Shown one piece after another: positions 1 to 5,501 of a stretch of 5,501 nucleotides of DNA (positions are counted from its first letter, which is position 1; the number at the start of each line of letters is the position of its first letter). The notes under the pieces were generated by a model that had not been told where the DNA came from, did no database searches, and saw only the letters and a program-made list of their open reading frames with translations. The position numbers and the translations under genes are program-made. This DNA comes from Eubacterium sp. (GTDB lineage Bacteria > Bacillota > Clostridia > Lachnospirales > Lachnospiraceae). Location of the stretch: assembly GCA_020844525.1 (NCBI GenBank), contig JAJGAH010000193.1:1-5501 (forward strand), written 5' to 3'.

Positions 1-848
1 GAGACTATGAGACCGTCCCGGTCTCCAAGTGAATCTGCTTTCTCCTGAAGAGCAGCCTGCAGCTGATCCATCTCCTCTTCATTCTCCGCCCGGAGCGTCA
101 ATGAAAGCTTTCCTGCGCCAGCCGATATTCCGAAGTCACTACTGCCACATTCCATACCCACAATTGTGCATAGAACCATCCCCTGATGAGGCTCCTTCCC
201 CTTTTCCCGGATGAACTGTACCAGATCAGCTATGGCGAAGGCAGGATTTCTGCCCTCCTCAGGGTAGCTGGCGTGGCTTGTTTTTCCCTTGAAATCTATC
301 TCTAGTCCCTTTGATGCCGGCTGAGAAAGCCCGTCCCGCACGACGATGCTGCCCTCCGGAAAACCGCCAAGATTGTGAAAAGCATAAACCTCATAAATCT
401 TCTCTTCTGTCAGCAGCTTCGCGCACTGCTCACCGCCGGCGCCAATCTCCTCTCCCGGCTGAAAGATCAGATAAACAGCAGGCCAGTCGCCTGCGCCGAT
501 ATACCCGGGATCCCCCAGCTCCAGCGCCAGACCGGCCAGGGCTGCAGAATGTCCATCGTGACCGCACTTATGTGAGATCCCGGGATTGCAGGATGCGTAG
601 GGCAGGTCAATCGTCTCGGGGATCGGAAGCGCGTCCATGTCAGCACGAAAGGCAATCCGCTTTCCGGTACTCCCCGCATTCCAAAGCGCATAGAACCAGT
701 TTCCCCGGTCCACCAGCTTCAGACTGGTGTTCTCAGACAAAAACTCCATCAGATACTGTTTTGTCCGATTTTCGTGCATCGATGCTTCTGCATGCAGATG
801 AAGCGTATGTCTTAATTCAATAATTTTCTTCAGATTTTCCCTCTTCAT
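1..848 (-). CDS. M20 family metal-dependent amidohydrolase (M20D-like), C-terminus cut by window edge
   Basis: The reading frame is open from ATG at 848 to the left edge and gives 282 residues of a family usually about 380-400 long. Visible family marks are RADMDALP (residues 68-75), the metal site KCGHDGHSA (94-102, with C95 and H97 as likely ligands), QPGEE (130-134, E133 as general base and E134 as ligand), AFHN (156-159, H158) and GKTSHAS (188-194), where the small dimerisation domain begins. FGISAG (239-244) lies in that domain. The last metal-binding His and the end of the catalytic domain are off-window. Relatives (hippurate hydrolase, N-acetyl-diaminopimelate deacetylase, IAA-amino acid hydrolase) remove acyl groups from amino acids in the cytoplasm using two metal ions; the substrate here cannot be told. 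AGGGGAA at 858-864, nine bases upstream, supports the start, and the ATG at 853 meets a stop two codons later. It lies 106 bases after the CLC gene and may be co-transcribed with it. Confidence 0.92.
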   Translation of the reverse strand, partial: MKRENLKKIIELRHTLHLHAEASMHENRTKQYLMEFLSENTSLKLVDRGNWFYALWNAGSTGKRIAFRADMDALPIPETIDLPYASCNPGISHKCGHDGHSAALAGLALELGDPGYIGAGDWPAVYLIFQPGEEIGAGGEQCAKLLTEEKIYEVYAFHNLGGFPEGSIVVRDGLSQPASKGLEIDFKGKTSHASYPEEGRNPAFAIADLVQFIREKGKEPHQGMVLCTIVGMECGSSDFGISAGAGKLSLTLRAENEEEMDQLQAALQEKADSLGDRDGLIV

Positions 849-901
849 TGCATAAAATTCCCCTATGACAAAATGTTTATGGATGAGGAACAGCGATAGC
901 C

Positions 902-947
902 GCGTAACAGAATGCCTTGTGACAAACTGCCTGCTTCCTTGTTACGC
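902..947 (-). repeat. 8-bp inverted repeat between the CLC and M20 genes
   Basis: GCGTAACA at 902-909 is perfectly complementary to TGTTACGC at 940-947, with 30 bases between. On the minus-strand transcript it would form a long-looped hairpin shortly after the CLC stop codon and about 54 bases before the M20 start. No run of U follows, so a standard Rho-independent terminator is unlikely. It could be an operator, an mRNA stability element or chance. The inner part contains a small palindrome, TTGTGACAA (918-926). Confidence 0.4.
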
Positions 948-954
948 TGCTGCT

Positions 955-2301
955 TCAGTGTGACAGATTATCAGACCCCTCGTCACGATTTTCCGGGATC
1001 GCACCCTCTCCGACATTGTCCAGATGCATCTGATGGTCTACCTTCGCCATAATCCTGCTGGATCGGAGCTTGGAGAACATAATCACCTGACTGGAGTACA
1101 GACCATTATAACCGGAGAAAACGAAGCTCAGCATACAGGCAATTGCGAAATAGGGAAGACCTGCCCCGCCGAATACCTCTACCGCGAGAATTATGGACGT
1201 GATCATTGTATTCGTCACGCCGCCAAACACTGTCACAAACCCGATCGCGGCTGCAAATCCCGCCGGGATTCCAAGCAGGCTGCCAAACGCACATCCAAAT
1301 GTAGCACCGATATAAAAGGCCGGGACAATTTCTCCACCCTTATATCCCGCCTCCATCGTCAGCGCCGTAAAGAGAATTTTAAGGGCAAAATCCCATGGAC
1401 GTGACTGTCCCTCCAGAATCGCCCGTTGAATGACATTCATGCCGGATCCGTTATAATCCTGGTTGCCGGCCAATAAGGTGAGGGCAATCACACACAAGCC
1501 GCCAACCGCAACACGGATATAAGGATTCGAAAATAACCTGTCATATCCCTTCCCGGCCCAGTAAAGCGCTCTCACAAAAAGTGCCGACACCAGCCCGCAG
1601 GCAATGGCGAGTACCATGACACGAAGCATCAGTGACAGTGACACATCCGGCACCTCAATCGCAAAACGAACAGGCTCTGATCCAAGCCGCTTTGCAATCT
1701 GTGAAGCAAGCACAGATGCAAACATGCCAGGAACCAGCATGGCATGCCTGACCATACCCACACTGATCACCGTAGCGATAAAAACAGCTGCTGTCACCGG
1801 TGTGCCAAAAAGAGCCGCAAAAAAAGCCGCCATGCCGGTCATTGTAGCAATGCGCTCATCCTCTTTATCAAAATGAAGCAGCCTGCCGATATGGCAGCCC
1901 AGATTTCCGCCCAGCTGCAGCGCAGCACTCTCCCGACCTGCTGAACCACCGCAAAGATGTGTCAGTGCTGTACTGATAAAAATAGCAGGCATGAGCCGCA
2001 GCTTCAGGGAACCGCCCTGTACAACAGAATCAAATACCTGATTTGTTCCAACTCCGGAAATCCGGAATCCCCGATAAATAAATACAATCAGCAGACCTGC
2101 AGCAGGAAGCAGGAGAATCAGCCAGGCGTGTGACTGCCGCAATGCTGTCACGTATGCCAGACAATGCTCAAAAGCCGCACCGGTCAGCCCACAGGCAATT
2201 CCAATGATCACGGACAAGACCACCCATTTCAGGAAATAGCTCAGATAGTCCTTCGCCCAGCTCACCCTTTCCGCTTTACTGTTGTCCTTGTTTTCCTTCA
2301 T
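955..2301 (-). CDS. CLC-family anion transporter, fluoride-type (CLC-F-like) motifs
   Basis: This is a 448-residue polytopic membrane protein of the CLC fold, the usual length for a bacterial CLC without CBS domains. Numbered from the chosen start, helices begin near residue 24. The first anion loop reads SGVGTNQV (82-89) where chloride CLCs have GSGIP. The gating loop is AGRESAALQLGG (121-132), with E124 as the external gating glutamate, where most CLCs have GREGP or GKEGP. The third loop is KGGEIVPAFYIGA (321-333), where chloride CLCs have GGxFxP. A glutamate (E324) in that loop and an N-rich first motif are, from memory, features of the CLC-F fluoride/proton antiporters, so fluoride export is a fair guess; chloride or another anion remains possible. 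The frame can be extended to a TTG at 2376 or an ATG at 2331, but AGGAGA at 2308-2313 sits six bases before ATG 2301, which I prefer. The charged C-terminal tail (about 20 residues) has no recognised domain. Confidence 0.9.
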   Translation of the reverse strand: MKENKDNSKAERVSWAKDYLSYFLKWVVLSVIIGIACGLTGAAFEHCLAYVTALRQSHAWLILLLPAAGLLIVFIYRGFRISGVGTNQVFDSVVQGGSLKLRLMPAIFISTALTHLCGGSAGRESAALQLGGNLGCHIGRLLHFDKEDERIATMTGMAAFFAALFGTPVTAAVFIATVISVGMVRHAMLVPGMFASVLASQIAKRLGSEPVRFAIEVPDVSLSLMLRVMVLAIACGLVSALFVRALYWAGKGYDRLFSNPYIRVAVGGLCVIALTLLAGNQDYNGSGMNVIQRAILEGQSRPWDFALKILFTALTMEAGYKGGEIVPAFYIGATFGCAFGSLLGIPAGFAAAIGFVTVFGGVTNTMITSIILAVEVFGGAGLPYFAIACMLSFVFSGYNGLYSSQVIMFSKLRSSRIMAKVDHQMHLDNVGEGAIPENRDEGSDNLSH

Positions 2302-2460
2302 GCCACGTCTCCTGAGACACCTGTGCCACATGCCTGCGATCCAGTACGCTGCTTCCGGCTTTATCTGTCTTTTCAATTCAACAGACTCTACTATGTTCCC
2401 GGATTTTCACAAGGGGTTCAACTCAAATGCATCCGACTTTACGCTTCACCAGTCTTCCTG
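2302..2460 (-). other. Spacer between flavodoxin and CLC genes
   Basis: These 159 bases contain no supported gene. I searched for a terminator after the flavodoxin and for a promoter before the CLC gene and found neither in convincing form. Because of the CLC-F-like protein downstream I also looked for a fluoride (crcB-type) riboswitch, and its conserved segments are not recognisable. The CLC gene may therefore be read through from the flavodoxin promoter. Confidence 0.4.
2308..2313 (-). promoter_or_regulatory. Ribosome binding site that sets the CLC start
   Basis: AGGAGA on the minus strand, six bases before ATG 2301. It argues against the 25-residue N-terminal extension from TTG 2376, which has no comparable site. 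The site lies inside an imperfect palindrome (2307-2318, GTCTC-AG-GAGAC on the minus strand), so a small hairpin could partly cover it. Confidence 0.7.
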
Positions 2461-2853
2461 TCATATGAATGTTTTTGTGAATGCCTTCGCTTCTTCCAGC
2501 TGTGCAGCATTTGCCTTATTCTTCACATAGAAGCTGTTTTCTGCCACCGTAATCCCCTTCGCCTTAAGGGCATTCCGGATCAGATCGATACTGTGTTTTG
2601 AGATCCAGGAGGTCGAGAAAACAACAGCCTTACCTACCTTTGACGCGTCCAGATTGGCCAGATATGCCTTCAGATGCTTATCCAGTCCATATGCATAGAG
2701 CGCACCGCCTACAAACAGAACATCCACCTTCTCCGTCAGAGCGGCATCCGGCTGATCCACAGAAACCGCCGATACACCTGCCTCCTCGGCGATGGCATCC
2801 GCCACAAGCTTTGTATTTCCGGATCTTGAAAAATATCGCACTGCTGCTGTCAT
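2461..2853 (-). CDS. Small flavodoxin-like protein
   Basis: This 130-residue cytoplasmic protein should bind FMN and carry electrons or act as a small flavin reductase subunit. The N-terminal strand is followed directly by the phosphate-binding loop SRSGNT (residues 9-14, numbered from the chosen start), the classic flavodoxin S/T-x-S/T-G-x-T signature. A second strand VDVLFVGGALYAYGLD (about 43-58) matches the FMN-ring loop region, and a third, KAVVFSTSW (about 74-82), supplies the next conserved loop. It is somewhat shorter than classical flavodoxins (about 140-170), as in many clostridial flavodoxin-domain proteins. An ATG at 2868 would add five residues but has no ribosome binding site, whereas GGAGG at 2862-2866 lies eight bases before ATG 2853. 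It has its own promoter about 90 bases upstream. No partner redox enzyme is in the window, so its acceptor is unknown. Confidence 0.9.
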   Translation of the reverse strand: MTAAVRYFSRSGNTKLVADAIAEEAGVSAVSVDQPDAALTEKVDVLFVGGALYAYGLDKHLKAYLANLDASKVGKAVVFSTSWISKHSIDLIRNALKAKGITVAENSFYVKNKANAAQLEEAKAFTKTFI

Positions 2854-2861
2854 GTTCACTG

Positions 2862-2866
2862 CCTCC
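2862..2866 (-). promoter_or_regulatory. Ribosome binding site that sets the flavodoxin start
   Basis: A perfect GGAGG on the minus strand, eight bases before ATG 2853. Since it lies inside the five-codon extension from ATG 2868, it favours the shorter protein. Confidence 0.75.
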
Positions 2867-2940
2867 ATTCCGCATCTATTGTCAAATAATAATTTTTATA
2901 AGCTCATCCTTCCGCCTGTTCCGGCGTTTTTGCAGTCCAT

Positions 2941-2969
2941 ATTTTATCAAATTTTAAAAATGATATCAA
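2941..2969 (-). promoter_or_regulatory. Sigma-70/SigA-type promoter of the flavodoxin gene
   Basis: On the minus strand, -35 TTGATA (2964-2969) and -10 TAAAAT (2941-2946) each match the consensus at five of six positions, and the spacer is exactly 17 bases. A TG one base before the -10 box makes it an extended -10 promoter. The expected transcription start is near 2934, leaving a leader of about 80 bases. The leader holds a short GC hairpin (CGCC/GGCG, 2913-2926) and a strongly AT-rich stretch before the ribosome binding site. Confidence 0.65.
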
Positions 2970-3000
2970 TCCACAGACACCCGCATCCGCCGACACCCGC
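2969..3000 (-). repeat. Tandem 16-bp repeat at the flavodoxin promoter
   Basis: Two adjoining 16-base units (2969-2984 and 2985-3000) agree at 14 of 16 positions. On the minus strand they read GCGGGTGTCGGCGGAT then GCGGGTGTCTGTGGAT. The second unit ends at the first base of the -35 hexamer. A period of 16 bases, about one and a half helical turns, next to a promoter suggests an activator or repressor site, but no regulator is identified. Confidence 0.6.
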
Positions 3001-3013
3001 AGCGAGACAAAGA

Positions 3014-3052
3014 GCCATTCACTGTATCACATCAACATGAACAATGAATGAC
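3014..3052 (-). terminator. Possible hairpin terminator after the C-N hydrolase gene
   Basis: ACAATGAATGAC (3041-3052) and GCCATTCACTGT (3014-3025), read on the minus transcript, can pair over 12 positions, two of them G-U, around a 15-base loop. The two wobble pairs would be A-C mismatches in the opposite transcript, so the structure favours minus-strand RNA. It starts about 25 bases after the stop codon of the C-N hydrolase and precedes the flavodoxin promoter, where a terminator is expected. The tail is only TCTTTGTCTC, a weak U-tract, so termination may be partial. Confidence 0.4.
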
Positions 3053-3076
3053 CCCTTATCACACATGTACCTCGGT

Positions 3077-3904
3077 TTACGGCCTCTCATGCTTTTTATC
3101 ATACTTCTCCATTACCAGCAGATACGGCCTTCTCATTCTGCTCTCACGCACTTTTGAAAGATCGACTTCCACCGTGTGCAGCCCTTCACGGTCATCAGCG
3201 CGATACAGGATATGCCCATCACAGTCTACGACAAAAGACTGTCCTGCAAAGTCCATCTCACCCTCAAGACCCACCTTATTGCACATGGCAATAAAGACGT
3301 TATTCTGATACGCCTCGGCAACCACTTCCGCTTCAAAGATATCCAATGGCTCCGACCTGGTATTCACTGTTGGTATCAGGACCAGCTCCGCCCCCTGCTG
3401 TGCGCAGCTCCGCACGCTCTCCGGAAAATGCCTGTCATAGCAGATCACGATTCCGATTCTGCCAAACGGTGTATCAAATACGCGGAAGCCTTCTTTTGAT
3501 GGTGTATAATAATCCGCTTCATAAAACTGCGGTGCATTCGCTACATAGACCATCATCGATTTTCCGACAACTTCGCCTTTATCCGAAACCAGAAAGGATG
3601 TGTCGTAATTTCCATCCTTTCCCTTTACGTAGAAATTCGGAGAGCACCAGATGCCGGCATCGCGGATACTTTCAAAAATCTCCTGAATCTCCCGGCTGTC
3701 CATGTCGACACTGAGCTCATCCCTGGAAAGTCCAATCGCATCCTTTACATCCGCTGCCCGATACTGCGGAAAAAAGGGCGTCAGCTGCGCCTCCGGGAAA
3801 AGCAGTAGATCCGTACCTGCTGCCTCCCGGATCCACTGCCGGGTTTTTCTGATATTGACGTGTAGATCATTGGTAGTTGCAATCTGCGCCAAGGTGATCT
3901 TCAT
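3077..3904 (-). CDS. Carbon-nitrogen hydrolase (nitrilase superfamily amidase)
   Basis: This 275-residue cytoplasmic enzyme has the full superfamily length. The catalytic triad is visible: E38 in LLLFPEAQL, K115 in VVGKSMMVYV and C155 in VICYDRHFPE. The latter sequence, and EGFRVFDTPFGRIGI just before it, resemble N-carbamoyl-amine and N-carbamoyl-amino acid amidases (N-carbamoylputrescine amidase, beta-ureidopropionase group), which release ammonia and CO2 from a carbamoyl group. A simple omega-amidase is also possible. The block around K115 is unusual: family members commonly have an aromatic-Arg-Lys-x-His pattern, and here the Arg and His are absent. GGAGG at 3911-3915, six bases before ATG 3904, supports the start. 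No agmatine, putrescine or pyrimidine-degradation genes lie nearby, so the substrate is open. It may share a transcript with the methyltransferase 147 bases upstream. Confidence 0.93.
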   Translation of the reverse strand: MKITLAQIATTNDLHVNIRKTRQWIREAAGTDLLLFPEAQLTPFFPQYRAADVKDAIGLSRDELSVDMDSREIQEIFESIRDAGIWCSPNFYVKGKDGNYDTSFLVSDKGEVVGKSMMVYVANAPQFYEADYYTPSKEGFRVFDTPFGRIGIVICYDRHFPESVRSCAQQGAELVLIPTVNTRSEPLDIFEAEVVAEAYQNNVFIAMCNKVGLEGEMDFAGQSFVVDCDGHILYRADDREGLHTVEVDLSKVRESRMRRPYLLVMEKYDKKHERP

Positions 3905-4051
3905 ATGGAACCTCCATCAGTTCTTTATCAATGTCTTTATTGCCAAAACAATGATGAGCCAAAGTTCTTACTTTTTCGTTCTTTCTTGCCAGCATCAAGT
4001 TCTTTATCTGTACATACTGGAGATTTGTTTTTGTCTGTACATCCTCACGCC
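3905..4051 (-). other. Repeat-containing spacer between methyltransferase and C-N hydrolase genes
   Basis: No gene is seen. The spacer contains a 13-base direct repeat with one mismatch, TTTATCTGTACAT (4003-4015) and TTTGTCTGTACAT (4030-4042), starting 27 bases apart and each containing the palindrome TGTACA. It also holds AGTTCTTTA at 3919-3927 and 3998-4006, with a shorter AGTTCTTA at 3963-3970. No clear -10/-35 pair or terminator could be picked out. Confidence 0.45.
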
Positions 4052-4675
4052 TTATTTCCGACCTTGCACAAGAATAATATCGCCCTCTCCACGCTTCACG
4101 GAAATGTCCACAAACCCAGCGTTTTTCATAAAACCTGTCAGTTCCTCCGGACGGTAGATCGTGATACTGCCATCCGGATTCGGCCAGTCTGTATGAAGGT
4201 CCGGATCGGACCCCTCATTGATCACAGCGACCACGCCATCCTTTTTCAACACGCGGTAGATTTCATGAAAGGCCTTCTCCATATCCGGCCAGAAATATGT
4301 TGTCTCTACCGCCGTTACAAGATCATAAGTGTCATCCGCAAAAGGAAGGGAGCAGATGTTTCCACGTGTGACAGAGACCCGTCTGCCCAGCTCTGCTGCA
4401 TTCGTCTCAGCTGCGGTCTTTACACTGGTCTCGGAATAATCTACACCGTCAATCTGTGAGTGATCAGAAAGCTTCAGCATCTCGTGGATTGCAGCACCGC
4501 CTCCGCATCCAACGTCAAGAATGTGCATCCCGGGCTTCCACGAAAGCATCGGAAACGCCCAGTTACGCAGGTAGGCATGGCTGTGATTCATGCGCTCCAG
4601 CATGTTCTTTCCTCCGCCAAGGTCCGGATTTCCGGAATAATCGGGTTTTTCTGCATTTTCCTTTAAATCAGCCAT
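4052..4675 (-). CDS. Class I SAM-dependent methyltransferase
   Basis: This 207-residue soluble enzyme should transfer a methyl group from S-adenosylmethionine. Numbered from the chosen start, motif I is HILDVGCGGG (51-60), the acidic residue that holds the SAM ribose is D79 in GVDYS, and the adenine-side motif is SLPFADDTYDLVTA (109-122). A Rossmann-type strand LKKDGVVAVINEG and a C-terminal segment RPEELTGFMKNAGF, typical of the UbiE/Methyltransf_11 group, follow. The leader MLERMNHSHAYLRNW before motif I resembles a clostridial branch of small methyltransferases with unknown acceptors. Starts at 4717 and 4678 are possible; AAAGGA at 4681-4686 stands five bases before ATG 4675 and two before ATG 4678, so 4675 is preferred. 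The acceptor (small molecule, lipid or metalloid) cannot be inferred. A promoter lies about 150 bases upstream. Confidence 0.9.
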   Translation of the reverse strand: MADLKENAEKPDYSGNPDLGGGKNMLERMNHSHAYLRNWAFPMLSWKPGMHILDVGCGGGAAIHEMLKLSDHSQIDGVDYSETSVKTAAETNAAELGRRVSVTRGNICSLPFADDTYDLVTAVETTYFWPDMEKAFHEIYRVLKKDGVVAVINEGSDPDLHTDWPNPDGSITIYRPEELTGFMKNAGFVDISVKRGEGDIILVQGRK

Positions 4676-4680
4676 CATTT

Positions 4681-4686
4681 TCCTTT
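4681..4686 (-). promoter_or_regulatory. Ribosome binding site that sets the methyltransferase start
   Basis: AAAGGA on the minus strand, five bases before ATG 4675. The upstream alternative ATG 4717 has only an AGGAA about eleven bases before it, which is too far for efficient use. Confidence 0.6.
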
Positions 4687-4821
4687 CTAGATGAAATCTA
4701 TTCTCGCCGGATGTCATCGTTTTATAAATTCCTGTGTTTTCTCTTCACAGTTATTCCATTTATCTGAATGTTATTTTCTGTTCATGACCCATCAGAACTA
4801 TCACCTGAGGACGCTACGCAC

Positions 4822-4851
4822 ATGATAACACAATAGAAGCAGTTCTGTGAA
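4822..4851 (-). promoter_or_regulatory. Candidate promoter of the methyltransferase gene
   Basis: On the minus strand, -35 TTCACA (4846-4851) and -10 TATCAT (4822-4827) each match consensus at five of six positions with an 18-base spacer. A TG one base before the -10 box gives an extended -10. The leader would be about 140 bases. A 7-bp inverted repeat (CAGAACT at 4793-4799, AGTTCTG at 4841-4847) brackets the -10 region and touches the -35 box, so regulation here is possible but unproven. Confidence 0.5.
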
Positions 4852-4902
4852 AGATCCTTGTACCTCAACACGCATTACCGCGATAACATATCCGGCTTCT
4901 CT

Positions 4903-5501
4903 TCAATCAGCCAGCACAATCTGTATCCCCCGGTTTTGCATCGACGCAAGAACATCTGCCTCCGGCATTTTATCTGTAATCAGATATGCCGGCGATGCAT
5001 GATCAAAAAGAGCAATCGCGCCTTCCCTGCTGAATTTCTGACTTTCCGCCAGCAGAACCGTTGTCTCAGCATGGTCGGCCATCGCCCTGATGACCTCCGC
5101 CTTCAGGAGACTGTCGCCCGTAAATCCGCCTGTGATGGAATACCCGTCTGTTCCGGAGAAAAAATATTTTGCATGAAAGTTTTCCAGTGCTTTTCGCGCT
5201 ACAGGACCGACCATGCATTCAGAATCAGGAAGATAGTCTCCACCGGTCAATATGATTCTCATGCGGGAAACCGGGGCTCTGTCCGTCTGCTGTGTGACAT
5301 AGCCTGCGAGAAACAGGGAATTGGTGATGACGGTAATGCTTTTTCCTGTCTTTGCAAGCGCATCCGCCAGCAGAACGCAGGAGGAACCGGACTCGATCAG
5401 AATGGTGTCGCCATCATGGACCCAGGTGGCCGCCTTCCGGGCGATCTGCTGCTTGGCGAGATAATTTTTGGCAAGTCTGGCTGTCATGACCGTATCCTCA
5501 T
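4903..5501 (-). CDS. DeoR/GlpR-family transcriptional regulator, N-terminal DNA-binding part outside the window
   Basis: The frame is open from the right edge to TGA at 4903-4905 and shows about 198 residues of a family normally near 250. What is present is the C-terminal effector-binding domain, which senses a phosphorylated sugar or similar metabolite. Marks are KQQIARKAATWVHDGDTI, the phosphate-binding IESGSS (about residues 31-36 from M5487), the strand ITVITNS, LTGGDY, the FSGTDGYS loop and the segment AEVIRAMADHAETTVLLAES. The helix-turn-helix (about 50-55 residues) lies off-window. The ATG at 5487 is almost certainly internal: the frame continues upstream through GTC, ACG, GAT and GAG, and a DeoR protein starting there would lack DNA binding. 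These repressors usually control an adjacent sugar or polyol operon, which would be to the right of this window or upstream. None of the genes downstream here looks like a sugar catabolic enzyme. Confidence 0.92.
   Translation of the reverse strand, partial: EDTVMTARLAKNYLAKQQIARKAATWVHDGDTILIESGSSCVLLADALAKTGKSITVITNSLFLAGYVTQQTDRAPVSRMRIILTGGDYLPDSECMVGPVARKALENFHAKYFFSGTDGYSITGGFTGDSLLKAEVIRAMADHAETTVLLAESQKFSREGAIALFDHASPAYLITDKMPEADVLASMQNRGIQIVLAD

Noticed and set aside
311..823. 170-codon plus-strand open frame rich in Arg, Pro and Ser
   Set aside because: It lies wholly opposite the M20 gene, whose catalytic motifs are intact; the composition is that of an antisense shadow and it has no recognisable domain.
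1024..1404. 126-codon plus-strand open frame
   Set aside because: It is antisense to the CLC gene, with low-complexity basic composition and no ribosome binding site of note.
2302..2376. 25-residue N-terminal extension of the CLC protein from TTG
   Set aside because: No ribosome binding site at the TTG, while ATG 2301 has AGGAGA at proper spacing and begins a typical charged CLC N-terminus.
2302..2460. Fluoride riboswitch before the CLC gene
   Set aside because: Expected because of the CLC-F-like protein, but the conserved GGNGATGG and CTGATG-type segments are not present in a workable arrangement.
2913..2931. GC hairpin followed by TTTTT on the plus strand, like a terminator
   Set aside because: The stem is only four pairs and no plus-strand gene ends before it; it lies in the leader of the minus-strand flavodoxin.
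5485..5487. ATG 5487 as the true start of a short, sensor-only DeoR protein
   Set aside because: The frame stays open to the window edge and the region just upstream is where the linker to the helix-turn-helix is expected, so the gene is more simply cut by the window.

Overview
The window carries six protein genes, all on the minus strand. They are read in the order: DeoR-type regulator (cut by the right edge), SAM methyltransferase, carbon-nitrogen hydrolase, small flavodoxin, CLC-type anion transporter, and M20 amidohydrolase (cut by the left edge). I see no RNA genes, mobile elements or CRISPR arrays. No gene-free stretch exceeds about 230 bases. The purine-rich Shine-Dalgarno sites (GGAGG, AGGAGA, AAAGGA), mid-range base composition and protein flavour (IESGSS-type DeoR sensor, short clostridial-type flavodoxin) suggest a Firmicute, probably a gut-type Clostridia/Lachnospiraceae. 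That placement is inference from style, not from a marker gene.

Layout from right to left, which is the direction of transcription. 5501-4903 is the effector-binding domain of a DeoR/GlpR-family repressor whose DNA-binding half lies outside the window. 4902-4676 is a spacer with a good extended -10 promoter. 4675-4052 is a class I methyltransferase. 4051-3905 is a repeat-containing spacer. 3904-3077 is a nitrilase-superfamily amidase with an intact Glu-Lys-Cys triad. 3076-2854 holds a hairpin, a tandem 16-bp repeat and a strong promoter. 2853-2461 is the flavodoxin. 2460-2302 is a spacer without a recognised promoter. 2301-955 is the CLC protein. 954-849 is a spacer with an 8-bp inverted repeat. 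848-1 is the first 282 codons of a metal-dependent M20 peptidase/amidohydrolase.

The genes do not assemble into one obvious pathway. The two hydrolases (C-N hydrolase and M20) both act on amide-type bonds and could serve salvage of acylated or carbamoylated amines and amino acids, but nothing in the sequence ties them together. Several published starts would probably be too long here: good ribosome binding sites point to internal ATGs for the CLC gene, the flavodoxin and the methyltransferase.

The most interesting item is the CLC protein. Its pore motifs depart from those of chloride CLCs and resemble the fluoride-exporting CLC-F branch, including a glutamate in the GGEIVP loop. The next is the tandem 16-bp repeat next to the -35 box of the flavodoxin promoter, which looks like an operator. 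I found no convincing undescribed multi-gene system.
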